Source of the DNA: CAZAQS01 sp964486825
GTDB taxonomy: Bacteria > Chloroflexota > Anaerolineae > Anaerolineales > UBA4823
Reading direction: 5' to 3'
DNA: 18,103 nt
Assembly (NCBI GenBank): GCA_964486825.1
Contig: CAZAQS010000083.1
Coordinates: 1 to 18,103 of the forward strand
Part shown: piece after piece, positions 1-7,684 of the stretch
Layout: each line of letters begins with the position of its first letter
How positions within the stretch are numbered: the first letter of the stretch is position 1
The notes under the pieces: generated by a model
The model's input: only the letters and a program-made list of their open reading frames with translations
Databases searched by the model: none
Told to the model about the DNA's origin: nothing
Position numbers and translations under genes: made by a program

Positions 1-1339
1 CGCCGTGTACGACCTGGGCGGCGGCACCTTCGATATCTCGATCCTGGACGTAGGCGAAGGCGTCCTCCAGGTGCGCTCTACCAGCGGTGATACCTTCCTG
101 GGCGGGGATGACTTCGACCAGCGCGTCATCGATTACCTGGCGGACGAGTTCCGCAAGGATTCCGGCATCGACCTGCGCAAGGACCGCCAGGCTCTCCAGC
201 GGCTGAAGGAAGCCTCTGAGAAGGCCAAGATCGAGCTTTCCAGCATGATGCAGACGGAGATCAACCTGCCCTATGTCACAGCCGATGCCTCCGGCCCCAA
301 GCATCTGGTCCTGACCCTGACCCGCTCGAAGCTGGAGCAGTTGACCGGCGACCTGATCGACAACTCGCTCGGCCCGGTGCGCCAGGCCCTCAAGGACGCC
401 AACTTGCAAACCGGCGAGATTAGCGAGGTGGTCATGGTGGGCGGCATGACCCGCATGCCCGCCGTACAGGAGGCCGTCCGGCGCCTGTTCAACAAAGAGC
501 CGCACAAGGGCGTCAACCCGGATGAGGTGGTAGCGATCGGCGCCGCGATCCAGGCCGGCGTCCTGGGCGGTGAAGTGAAGGATATCCTGCTCCTGGATGT
601 GACCCCCTTGACCCTTTCCGTCGAGACCCTGGGTGGGGTAGCAACGGCCCTGATCGAGAGAAATACGACCATCCCCACTCGCAAGAGCCAGATCTTCTCT
701 ACAGCCAGCGACAACCAGAACCAGGTCGAGATCCATGTCTTGCAAGGCGAGCGTCCCATGGCGGGCGATAACAAGTCCCTGGGCAAGTTCGTCCTGGACG
801 GCATCCCACCCGCCCCGCGCGGCGTTCCCCAGATCGAAGTGACCTTTGATATCGACGCCAACGGCATCCTGAAAGTCACCGCCCTGGATAAGGCCACCAG
901 CCGCAGCCAAAATATTACCATCACTGCTTCCTCCGGCTTGAATAAGGACGAAATCGAGAAGATGCGTAAGGACGCCGAAGCCCACGCCGAAGAAGACCGC
1001 CGGCGCAAGGAGCTGATCGAGGTCCGCAATACAGCCGACAACACTGTCTACACGGCCGAGAAGACCCTGCGTGACCTGGGCGACAAGGTGCCCCCAGAGC
1101 TCAAGAGCAAGGTGGAAGACCAGGTTGCTCAAGTTCGCTCCGTGATGAACGTGGATGACGCCGAGGCCATCCGCAATGCAACGCAATCCTTATCCGAGGT
1201 CATCCAACAGATCGGCGCGGCAGCCTACCAGCAGCAGCAGGCCCAGGAGACCCCTCCCGATCAGGGCGCGCCGCCTCCTGGTGACCAGCCCGGTCCGACC
1301 GACGAAGACGTGGTCGATGGAGAATTTCGTAACGTCTAA
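1..1339 (+). CDS. dnaK: Chaperone protein DnaK (Hsp70), 3' part
   Basis: Hsp70 ATPase that binds unfolded segments and releases them in a cycle driven by DnaJ and GrpE. The reading frame enters from the left edge (codons in phase from base 2), so roughly the first 190 residues are missing. The visible part begins at the phosphate-2 loop YDLGGGTFD. It continues through the nucleotide-binding domain with VGGMTRMP, then a linker and substrate-binding domain (LLLDVTPLTLSVET, then a beta-sandwich with IDANGILKVTA), a helical lid, and a Gln/Pro-rich tail ending DEDVVDGEFRNV. That ending is the usual acidic bacterial DnaK terminus. The stop is TAA at 1337-1339; dnaJ starts 11 bases later. The valine codon at base 5 is internal, not a start. 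Identification is secure; only the N-terminus is unseen. Confidence 0.98.
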   Translation, partial: AVYDLGGGTFDISILDVGEGVLQVRSTSGDTFLGGDDFDQRVIDYLADEFRKDSGIDLRKDRQALQRLKEASEKAKIELSSMMQTEINLPYVTADASGPKHLVLTLTRSKLEQLTGDLIDNSLGPVRQALKDANLQTGEISEVVMVGGMTRMPAVQEAVRRLFNKEPHKGVNPDEVVAIGAAIQAGVLGGEVKDILLLDVTPLTLSVETLGGVATALIERNTTIPTRKSQIFSTASDNQNQVEIHVLQGERPMAGDNKSLGKFVLDGIPPAPRGVPQIEVTFDIDANGILKVTALDKATSRSQNITITASSGLNKDEIEKMRKDAEAHAEEDRRRKELIEVRNTADNTVYTAEKTLRDLGDKVPPELKSKVEDQVAQVRSVMNVDDAEAIRNATQSLSEVIQQIGAAAYQQQQAQETPPDQGAPPPGDQPGPTDEDVVDGEFRNV

Positions 1340-1350
1340 TATGTAATGTT

Positions 1351-2478
1351 ATGAGTCCGAGAGATTATTACGACGTACTTGGCGTTACTCGCTCCGCCTC
1401 CAAGGATGAGCTGAAGCAGGCCTTCCGGCGCCTGGCCAGGCAGTACCATCCGGATGTGAACAATGCGGATGATTCTGAGGAGCGCTTCAAAGAGATCAAC
1501 GAAGCCTTCGCCATCCTTTCCGATGATGAAAAACGAGCTGCCTACGATCGATACGGGCACGCCGGCGTCAAAGGGATGGGTGGGATGCCCGATTTCTCCG
1601 TCGATTTCGGCAATTTCGCCGATATCTTCGAAGAATTTTTTGGGATGGGCGGCTTTGGACGCAGCACTCGCGGGGCCCGTAATGCCCCCCGCCGGGGCGC
1701 TGACCTCCAGCAGAAAGTCGTCCTCACTTTCGAAGAGGCGGTATTCGGGGTCGAGAAGGAGATCGAGATCACCCGGGATGAGGTCTGCGCTGCCTGTCAC
1801 GGTTCTGGCGCCGAGCCCGGTACCTCGCCCACGCGCTGCTCCAACTGCGGCGGTAGCGGTGAAGTCCGCCAGGTACGCCAGACATTGCTGGGTTCCATGG
1901 TGCAGGTGACCACCTGCCCGGCTTGTAACGGGCATGGCGAAGTGGTTAACACCCCCTGCCGCGCCTGTAGCGGGCGCGGTCTGGAGCGCAAGACGCGCAA
2001 AAAATTTGTCAATATCCCGGCTGGCGTGGACTCCGGCAACCAGATCCGCATGGCTGGGGAAGGCCAACCCGGCCTGCATGGCGGGCCTGTTGGCAACCTG
2101 TACCTGGTCGTGGAGGTCAGGCCGCACCAATACTTCCGCCGCAAGGGTAACGATATCTTGCTGGACCTGAATGTCAATGTGGCCCAGGCCACATTGGGCG
2201 CCGATGTCCAGGTGCCTACCGTGGATGGCCTGGAGAGCCTGAAAATCCCCACCGGCATTCAGCCCGGCAAAGTGCTGCGCTTGCGGGGGAAAGGCGTTCC
2301 GCATCTGCGCGGTAGCGGGCGCGGCGACCAGCTCGTGGTGGTGAATGTCGAGATTCCTAAGTCCTTGAACTCCGAGCAACGCCGCCTGTTTGAAGAGCTG
2401 GCCCGCAGCCTGGGTAGCGAGGTCCGGCCCCAGGAGCGCAGCTTCCTGGATTGGCTGAAAGAAACCCTGGGAGGCTAA
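1351..2478 (+). CDS. dnaJ: Chaperone protein DnaJ (Hsp40)
   Basis: Co-chaperone that delivers substrates to DnaK and stimulates its ATPase. At 375 residues it has the normal class I layout. The J domain spans about residues 4-70 with the HPD triad at 33-35. A short glycine/phenylalanine-rich linker containing DFGNFADIFEEFFG follows. Four zinc-binding CxxCxGxG repeats start at Cys146, 163, 189 and 203. Two beta C-terminal substrate-binding domains complete the protein. It follows dnaK by 11 bases. I see no recognisable Shine-Dalgarno sequence before the ATG, so translation probably depends on ribosomes finishing dnaK. Downstream prmA is separated by 45 bases and has its own ribosome site. All key residues are intact. 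Confidence 0.98.
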   Translation: MSPRDYYDVLGVTRSASKDELKQAFRRLARQYHPDVNNADDSEERFKEINEAFAILSDDEKRAAYDRYGHAGVKGMGGMPDFSVDFGNFADIFEEFFGMGGFGRSTRGARNAPRRGADLQQKVVLTFEEAVFGVEKEIEITRDEVCAACHGSGAEPGTSPTRCSNCGGSGEVRQVRQTLLGSMVQVTTCPACNGHGEVVNTPCRACSGRGLERKTRKKFVNIPAGVDSGNQIRMAGEGQPGLHGGPVGNLYLVVEVRPHQYFRRKGNDILLDLNVNVAQATLGADVQVPTVDGLESLKIPTGIQPGKVLRLRGKGVPHLRGSGRGDQLVVVNVEIPKSLNSEQRRLFEELARSLGSEVRPQERSFLDWLKETLGG

Positions 2479-2523
2479 GCGCCTTCCAGAATAATAATCT
2501 CCTGCAACCTGGGGGAAAACCAT

Positions 2524-3468
2524 ATGGCTGAACCGGCTTGGGTTGAAGTATCGCTAAATGTAGATGGAGAGATGGCCGAAGCGGTTGCAGAGGTCCTCTC
2601 TCGCTTCGCGCCCAACGGCATTGTAACCGAATCCACCATGATCATCCCCGATAAAGAAGGCGAGGGAACGCCGGCCGGCCCGGTACGGGTATGCGGCTAC
2701 CTGCCCGCCGATGAGCACCTTGAAGAGACTCGCCGCAGGTTAGAAGAGGCCCTGTACTTTCTGGGCCGCATCCGTCCCGAAACGCCCCTCCCCCCGGCTG
2801 AGTACAGGCCGATCGAGGAAACCAACTGGATGGAGGCCTGGAAGAAGAATTACCATCCCATCCCGGTTGGCAAAAAACTGATCATCGTGCCGGTCTGGCT
2901 GGAGTCTCCTTCGGAACGACGCATCCCCATTCGCATCGAACCGGGTATGGCTTTCGGGACCGGCACGCATCCAACCACCCAGCTCTGTCTCGAGATCATG
3001 GAGGAGTTGATCAGGCCTGGAGAAGCCGTCATCGATATCGGTTCGGGCTCGGGTATCCTTTCTATAGCCGCCTTGAAGTTGGGAGCTTCCCAGGCCTTGG
3101 GAGTGGATATCGACCCACAGACCCTGGCTTCTGCCCGCCAGAACGCGGCGAACAACCAGATTACCGGCAACCTGGAGCTGGGGGTAGGCTCTGTGGCCGA
3201 AATCTGTGCGGGTGCTTTTTCCATTCGGGAGGCGCCTTTGGTGCTGGCCAATATCCTGGCCCCGGTCCTGATCCGGCTGCTCGATGAGGGCCTGGCAGAC
3301 CTGCTCTCGCCGGGTGGCGACCTGGTTCTTTCAGGCATCCTGGAAGAACAGTGGCAGGGCCGGGAGGGCGACCCCTCCATGCAGGATGCCCTGCGCAAGC
3401 ATGCTCTGCAGGTGGGTGTAATCCGCCGGCGCGGGGATTGGGTGGCTCTCTCCGTTTCCCGCTCATGA
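2524..3468 (+). CDS. prmA: Ribosomal protein L11 methyltransferase
   Basis: SAM-dependent enzyme that methylates ribosomal protein L11 in the cytoplasm. The 314 residues match the family length. An N-terminal alpha/beta substrate-recognition region is followed by the linker NWMEAWKKNYHP (101-112), then the Rossmann-like catalytic domain. Diagnostic segments are FGTGTHPTTQLCL (144-156), the SAM loop DIGSGSGILS (171-180), the acidic VDID (194-197) and the active-site strand ANILAPV (242-248). The start ATG at 2524 follows a purine-rich GGGGGA run at 2512-2517. In several Firmicutes prmA also follows dnaJ, so the context supports the call. The stop TGA overlaps the next gene's ATG (ATGA, 3465-3468). 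Confidence 0.96.
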   Translation: MAEPAWVEVSLNVDGEMAEAVAEVLSRFAPNGIVTESTMIIPDKEGEGTPAGPVRVCGYLPADEHLEETRRRLEEALYFLGRIRPETPLPPAEYRPIEETNWMEAWKKNYHPIPVGKKLIIVPVWLESPSERRIPIRIEPGMAFGTGTHPTTQLCLEIMEELIRPGEAVIDIGSGSGILSIAALKLGASQALGVDIDPQTLASARQNAANNQITGNLELGVGSVAEICAGAFSIREAPLVLANILAPVLIRLLDEGLADLLSPGGDLVLSGILEEQWQGREGDPSMQDALRKHALQVGVIRRRGDWVALSVSRS

Positions 3469-4457
3469 TCCTGGTTACAGGTTCTACGGGCTTCGTGGGT
3501 TCGCAGCTTTGCCGGGCACTGGTCGAGCGGGGGCAGGCAGTGCGCGCTTTTCACCGCTCTACCAGCTCGCTGAAAGCCCTGGAAGACCTGCCAGGTGACT
3601 CCCTGGAGCATGTCATCGGGGATATCACCCAACCGGAGACGCTCGTAAAGGCCATGCAAGGGGTGGAGACCGTCTTCCATACCGCGGCCGTGTCTAGTGC
3701 GATGGACCAGGCCGGGCTGAAGAGAGTCACCGTCGCCGGTACCCGCAACGTGCTGCGCGCGGCAATGGAAGCCGGCGTCAAGCGGGTCGTGCACACCAGC
3801 TCGATCGTAGCGATGGGGGTGCCTCGTCCCTCTCCCACCGGACCCAACCTGCCCGTCAACGAAAACCATACCTGGAACTACCGGCCCGAATGGTGGCCTT
3901 ACGGGTACGCAAAATACCTGGCAGAGCTGGAAGTCCAGGCTGCAGTAGCGCGCGGGCTGGATGTTGTCATCGTCAACCCAACCGTGATCGTCGGGGCCGG
4001 GGACGTCAACCGGGTGCAGGGTGGCGCCATAATTCAGGTTGCCCGGGGAAGGGCGCCCCTGGCTGTAGCTGGCGGTTTGAATATCGTCCACATCCAGGAC
4101 GTCGTCCAGGGCCACCTGCTGGCGATGGAGCGTGGTCGCTGTGGGGAGCGTTATATCCTGGGTGGGGAAAACCTGAGCGTGGCTTCCTTCATTGCCCTGG
4201 TCGCTTATCTGGCCGGCGTACGGCCGCCCTGGTTGGTCCTGCCCGGCAGGCTGCTGCGGCTGGCTGCCGGACCGCTCTCATTCAAACCCATCCACAAGCG
4301 GCTACCCTTCAGCCCGGACCTGGTCCGCATGGCAGGCTTCTATTTCTATTACGATACAAGCAAAGCGCAGCAGGAATTAGGCCTGGGTCCCCCACGCCCG
4401 GCTCATGAGGCGCTCCGCGACGCGATCCGCTATTACCGCCAGCGAGGCGACCTCTAG
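3465..4457 (+). CDS. NAD(P)-dependent epimerase/dehydratase (DFR/HpnA-like extended SDR)
   Basis: Extended short-chain dehydrogenase/reductase acting on a sugar-nucleotide or isoprenoid-type substrate that the sequence does not identify. Taking the ATG at 3465 gives 330 residues. The Rossmann fold opens immediately with the cofactor loop GSTGFVG (6-12), which supports this start over the longer in-frame opening inside prmA. Asp53 sits in the usual acidic position. The catalytic set is the TSS serine near residue 112 and Y146-GYA-K150. The C-terminal half (VHIQDVVQGHLLAM, YILGGENLS) resembles dihydroflavonol-4-reductase-like and hopanoid-associated HpnA-like enzymes. The ATGA overlap with prmA indicates translational coupling. 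In Firmicutes the corresponding slot after prmA is often rsmE, so this is a lineage-specific addition. The family is confident; the substrate is unknown. Confidence 0.88.
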   Translation: MILVTGSTGFVGSQLCRALVERGQAVRAFHRSTSSLKALEDLPGDSLEHVIGDITQPETLVKAMQGVETVFHTAAVSSAMDQAGLKRVTVAGTRNVLRAAMEAGVKRVVHTSSIVAMGVPRPSPTGPNLPVNENHTWNYRPEWWPYGYAKYLAELEVQAAVARGLDVVIVNPTVIVGAGDVNRVQGGAIIQVARGRAPLAVAGGLNIVHIQDVVQGHLLAMERGRCGERYILGGENLSVASFIALVAYLAGVRPPWLVLPGRLLRLAAGPLSFKPIHKRLPFSPDLVRMAGFYFYYDTSKAQQELGLGPPRPAHEALRDAIRYYRQRGDL

Positions 4458-4469
4458 GAAAAACGAGAC

Positions 4470-4516
4470 AAAAAATAGACAAGCATTCAGGTGAGGGGGG
4501 CACCCGAACACTTGTC
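4470..4516 (-). terminator. Intrinsic terminator of the homoserine dehydrogenase operon, possibly bidirectional
   Basis: The arms 4478-4493 and 4501-4516 form a 16-position stem with three mismatches around a 7-base loop (4494-4500). Read on the minus strand, the hairpin is followed directly by TA and then six T (4475-4470), 40 bases past the homoserine dehydrogenase stop. On the plus strand the trailing sequence is only loosely T-rich (ATATTTTA), so it would be a weaker stop for the dnaK-dnaJ-prmA-epimerase operon. The position between two converging operons fits both roles. Confidence 0.75.
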
Positions 4517-4555
4517 CATACATATTTTACTTGAAACCTCGCTCCAAAGCAAGCC

Positions 4556-5605
4556 TTATCCCACTTCGCCTCTTACCACGTTCAGAAAATCTGCCAGCAT
4601 CCCGTAGGCGGTGGTCTCCGGCCCCGGATCGGTCTCCAGGACCGAGAACAGCCCCAGCACATCCGTCTCGAATTGGGCGATGCTGGTCGTCCCCTCCACA
4701 CTGTACAATGGAGAGGCGGCCTCCACCAGCTCGGGCTTCACGCTGGTCTCCACGCTGCCCGCTTTTCGCTGCGCCCGGCAGACCAGCTTCCAACGCATTC
4801 CGCGCTCCCTGGCCTTCCGGATCTGCTCGTTGTCGATACCCCGGATTCCTTCCCGCTGCACTTGTGCGGGTTTCAAAGGTATATCCATTAAAACAGTCAC
4901 CAGTGCAGCCACTTTGACAGCCGCGTCCCATCCATCGACATCTCCGGATGGGTCGGTCTCGGCGATGCCGATCGCTTGGGCGTAAGCAATGGCCGACTCC
5001 AACGTCTCGCCCGTTTCCATGCGCGTTAGGACCAGGTTGGTGGTCGAGTTGAAGATGCCGGTGAAACCCAGCAGCCGGGCAGCGGGAAGCGTCTCGCGGA
5101 ACAGGGAGAAGATCGGCGCTCCGTCCATGACGGTTGATTCGAAGTAGAATTTCAAGCCCTTCGAACTGGCCAGGTCGGTCAGCTCACGGTAGGCGTGCAC
5201 CACGGGCCCTTTATTGGCAGTGATCCCATGCATACCCCTGTTCAGGGCAGTGCTTAAATGATTGGTAGCAGGCTGCCCGGTCTCGTAATTGACCGGGCTG
5301 GTCTCGAACAACACGTCGCCTTCGCAGCGCTGGATGAAATCGATTGCATCCCCCGGGGCGGGGTGGGAGGACAGGGCCCCAAGAGAAGGGCTATCAGCGC
5401 CGGGACTCTCGATGGCTGCCAGCGCCTGCTCCAGGTCCAGCCCGCCGGGATGGATGGCTGCCCCGTGCCGGGCTGTGTAAATGCCCGTTACCTTGCAGGT
5501 CAGGTTGTAGCGGTCGATCAGCTCGCCGTGTTTTCGGATCAGCAGGCGGGCAAACGCTCGGCCGACATTCCCGAAGCCAAGCAGGGCCAGGTTGTATTGG
5601 GGCAT
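4556..5605 (-). CDS. hom: Homoserine dehydrogenase, short form without ACT domain
   Basis: Reduces aspartate semialdehyde to homoserine with NAD(P)H, the branch point to threonine and methionine. The 349 residues contain the N-terminal Rossmann loop GFGNVG (10-15), the TANKGP segment (129-134) with Lys132, and the family signature AETDPSGDVDGWDAAVK (215-231). The protein ends shortly after the dimerisation/catalytic domain. It therefore lacks the C-terminal ACT domain that gives threonine feedback inhibition in longer homologues. The ATG is preceded by a good AAGGAG (5613-5618) seven bases upstream. It lies 16 bases after the SCO1664-type gene and is last in the minus-strand operon, ending at the hairpin at 4478-4516. 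No thrB, thrC or aspartokinase gene is nearby. Confidence 0.95.
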   Translation of the reverse strand: MPQYNLALLGFGNVGRAFARLLIRKHGELIDRYNLTCKVTGIYTARHGAAIHPGGLDLEQALAAIESPGADSPSLGALSSHPAPGDAIDFIQRCEGDVLFETSPVNYETGQPATNHLSTALNRGMHGITANKGPVVHAYRELTDLASSKGLKFYFESTVMDGAPIFSLFRETLPAARLLGFTGIFNSTTNLVLTRMETGETLESAIAYAQAIGIAETDPSGDVDGWDAAVKVAALVTVLMDIPLKPAQVQREGIRGIDNEQIRKARERGMRWKLVCRAQRKAGSVETSVKPELVEAASPLYSVEGTTSIAQFETDVLGLFSVLETDPGPETTAYGMLADFLNVVRGEVG

Positions 5606-5621
5606 TGCTCTTCTCCTTAAT

Positions 5622-6347
5622 TTAAAGGGGAGGCCAGGGTTGGAAGCGACGGCTGGCGTGGGGGTCTGGGAAATGTCCCACCGCCAGCAGCCGGTCGGCG
5701 CGCCCGATCAGTGCCTGGAACTCTTCCTTACTGATATGTTCTTTGAGCGTTTCCGTATACCAGGAAGGTTCTCGCACCAGCTTCACAAACTTGCTGATAT
5801 CCTCACACAGGTTCTCGGGCAGGTGTTCCCCGGCAAAATCCCAAATCACCGTCCTGAGTTTATCCTCCACGTGGAAGCAGATGCCATGGTCGATCAGCCA
5901 TAACCGCTCCTCTGCATCCACCAGGATATGGCTTCCCTTACGGTCGGCGTTATTGATCAAGATATCGAAAAGCACCACCGGCCGTAAGCGCTGGCGGTCT
6001 TTTTCTTCGAAGTTGAAATAATGGTACTCGGGATCGTGCTCGATGAACAATTGCACCGAGCCAGGCCCGATCGGCCCCTTTTCCCGGTAGACGGTGGGTG
6101 GAACCAGCTTCCAACCCAGGGCTTCGCTGACCAGGTAAGCGGCTACCTCGCGGTGGGCCAGGGTCGCGGCAGGAAAATCCCACAACGGGCGTTCGCCCTT
6201 GGCGGGTTTATAAACAGCCCCCATTTTAATCCCTTCATGTTCAACTTGGACCAGGAAGGTGTAGTTTGACCCCCATAGGAACTCACCCTGAACGCCCAAC
6301 ACACCCTGCTTGAGAGCAGTGAGAATGTCGTCTGCAGGTGTTGTCAT
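5622..6347 (-). CDS. SCO1664-family protein (PI3/4-kinase-like fold), function unknown
   Basis: A 241-residue orphan with a kinase-like core. Visible elements are AVYKP with Lys47, which may be the ATP-contacting lysine; REVAAYLVSEALGWKLVPPT (66-85); the catalytic-loop-like ILINNADRKGSHIL (129-142); and LIDHGICFH (151-159), which resembles a DFG-type metal motif. These match the SCO1664 family (TIGR03843 from memory), distantly related to phosphatidylinositol 3/4-kinases. The substrate is unknown and could be a protein or small molecule. An in-frame TAG directly before the ATG fixes the start at or after 6347. I see no well-spaced Shine-Dalgarno; AAGGA lies about 17 bases away. It sits 29 bases after the DUF3090 gene. 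No predicted membrane segment. Confidence 0.85.
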   Translation of the reverse strand: MTTPADDILTALKQGVLGVQGEFLWGSNYTFLVQVEHEGIKMGAVYKPAKGERPLWDFPAATLAHREVAAYLVSEALGWKLVPPTVYREKGPIGPGSVQLFIEHDPEYHYFNFEEKDRQRLRPVVLFDILINNADRKGSHILVDAEERLWLIDHGICFHVEDKLRTVIWDFAGEHLPENLCEDISKFVKLVREPSWYTETLKEHISKEEFQALIGRADRLLAVGHFPDPHASRRFQPWPPL

Positions 6348-6376
6348 CTAAGTAAAATAATCCATCCTTTTTATGA

Positions 6377-6904
6377 TCAGTGCTGGTGACCATTCTTCTT
6401 CGGGCAGAAATGCCCCTCCGCATCCATCGGCTGCCCGCATTGCGGGCAAAGCGGCCGTCCCTGGGCGGCCACCTGGATCCCCCAGCTGGCCAGCGCCCGC
6501 AGTTGGGAGCGCGTGCACCAGTAGCGCACAACCCCGGCTGATTCCGGGTCCTCTCCCTCAGGCAGGAGCTCCCTTGCCACCAGTACAATCAGGTCGTTTT
6601 CGGAGTCATATCCTAAGCCGACTTCCCCAACCCGAAAGACAGGGTCTACCGGTGGGTGGATGTGCATCTGTTCTTCCGAATATTCGTCGGATGAATCCGG
6701 TAAATTAGGGAATTTCTCCTGGATCTCTGCCAGGAACTGTTCCACACCTACGGCTAACGATTGCACCTGGATCTTTTCGACGATCACGGTGACGGTTCGC
6801 TCGTTCTGCCAGCCCTGGATATAGAACACTCGCTTACCCGGCTGGCCAATTGCATCTGTGGTGATGTGAGTGACAGGATGAATGTCAATCTCTTTTTCGG
6901 ACAT
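6377..6904 (-). CDS. DUF3090 (TIGR03847-type) protein with C-terminal zinc ribbon
   Basis: Conserved protein of unknown function, 175 residues. The N-terminal two-thirds is a mixed alpha/beta domain containing RVFYIQGWQNERTVTVIVEK. The tail GRPLCPQCGQPMDAEGHFC (149-167) followed by PKKNGH is the hallmark of the family. Cys153, Cys156, Cys167 and a nearby His could bind zinc. The ATG is preceded by GGGGAG (6910-6915) with 5-base spacing. The gene lies between the histidine-phosphatase-like and SCO1664-type genes, the arrangement I recall from Actinobacteria and Chloroflexota. It may be the partner or adaptor of the kinase-like protein, but this is inference. A candidate promoter lies about 80-110 bases upstream. 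Confidence 0.88.
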   Translation of the reverse strand: MSEKEIDIHPVTHITTDAIGQPGKRVFYIQGWQNERTVTVIVEKIQVQSLAVGVEQFLAEIQEKFPNLPDSSDEYSEEQMHIHPPVDPVFRVGEVGLGYDSENDLIVLVARELLPEGEDPESAGVVRYWCTRSQLRALASWGIQVAAQGRPLCPQCGQPMDAEGHFCPKKNGHQH

Positions 6905-6985
6905 AAGTACTCCCCAGTAATTGTCGGTTCCACCATCCTGGATGGCGTCTACCCCTGGTTATCGTACGGTCAGGTATAAATACCT

Positions 6986-7014
6986 ATTTTGCACCAGAAA
7001 ACTTGCTGTGTAAA
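6986..7014 (-). promoter_or_regulatory. Candidate sigma70-type promoter for the DUF3090-SCO1664-hom genes
   Basis: On the minus strand TTTACA (7014-7009; 5 of 6 to the -35 consensus) is separated by exactly 17 bases from CAAAAT (6991-6986; 4 of 6 to the -10 consensus). Predicted transcription would begin near 6979, about 75 bases before the DUF3090 ATG. It is flanked by the inverted repeat 6988-6995/7015-7022. This is sequence matching only. Confidence 0.4.
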
Positions 7015-7022
7015 GGTGCAAA
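6988..7022. repeat. 8-bp perfect inverted repeat flanking a candidate promoter (operator-like)
   Basis: TTTGCACC (6988-6995) and GGTGCAAA (7015-7022) are perfect inverted copies 19 bases apart, a 27-base centre-to-centre distance. The arms bracket the spacer of the candidate promoter; one overlaps the -10 element and the other touches the -35 element. There is no T-run after either side, so a terminator is less likely than a protein-binding dyad. Confidence 0.5.
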
Positions 7023-7052
7023 TCATGAATAGAAATTAATAGCTCATAAATA

Positions 7053-7679
7053 TTATTTTCCCAGGCTAAAGGACAGGTCATAGTTCAGCGTCAGCAGCTG
7101 GCTGACCCCCTGGTCGATATACAATGCAGTGACCGAAGCCGGCGCCACGTGCAAGCGTTGAAATAAGTCCAAAGGTAAGCCCAGGAAGTACGCCACAGCC
7201 AGCTTGATCGGGTCTGCGTGCGATACGCACAGCAGGATATCTTTCTGCTCGTATTCGCGGATCAGGCCATAGAGCTCGCTGCAAATACGGACCTGCGTTT
7301 CGGCAAACGATTCGCCCCCCGGAAAGGTAAACAGGGAAGGGGCGCTCTGGACGCGCTTCCAGATCTTCAAGCGACTCAGTCCTTTGACCTTCTTATCCTG
7401 CCATTCACCGTACTGCGTCTCGATCAACCCCTCCCTGGGAACGATCTCCAGGTTGAAAGCTTTGGCGATCGGCCCGGCCGTCTCCATCGTCCTTTCTAAA
7501 GGGCTGCTGAAGATGGCCTTGACTCGTTCCGAAGGCAGCATCCTGCACAACGCCTCTGCGACTGCTTCGGCCTGCTGGCGCCCTTTATCGTTCAGATGTA
7601 CGCCTGGCAATCGTCCTGCCAGGCGTCCTGTTTTCACGTAGTCGTTTTCCCCGTGACGGATGAGCAGTATGGTTGGCAT
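7053..7679 (-). CDS. Histidine phosphatase superfamily protein (MSMEG_4193-type phosphomutase-like)
   Basis: Phosphoglycerate-mutase-fold protein of 208 residues. The phosphate pocket is intact: LIRHGEN with Arg8-His9 (His9 the likely phospho-accepting residue), Arg63 in SSPLERTMETA, an acidic region in IETQYGEW (87-93), and the second histidine His154 in CVSHADPIK. The family (TIGR03848 from memory) is annotated as probable phosphomutase/phosphatase with unknown substrate. It starts 5 bases after the rarA stop, with AAGGA overlapping the end of rarA at rather tight spacing, so it is probably co-translated. Together with the following kinase-like and DUF3090 genes it suggests a phosphate write/erase module (inference). 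Confidence 0.88.
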   Translation of the reverse strand: MPTILLIRHGENDYVKTGRLAGRLPGVHLNDKGRQQAEAVAEALCRMLPSERVKAIFSSPLERTMETAGPIAKAFNLEIVPREGLIETQYGEWQDKKVKGLSRLKIWKRVQSAPSLFTFPGGESFAETQVRICSELYGLIREYEQKDILLCVSHADPIKLAVAYFLGLPLDLFQRLHVAPASVTALYIDQGVSQLLTLNYDLSFSLGK

Positions 7680-7684
7680 ATTCC

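Noticed and set aside
1336..2523. Long open frame of 395 codons on the minus strand across dnaJ
   Set aside because: It is a codon-phase shadow of dnaJ in GC-rich DNA; it shows no domain, and dnaJ is complete and unmistakable.
2850..4115. Open frame of 421 codons on the minus strand across prmA and the epimerase
   Set aside because: It crosses two well-supported genes on the other strand and has low-complexity, non-protein-like composition.
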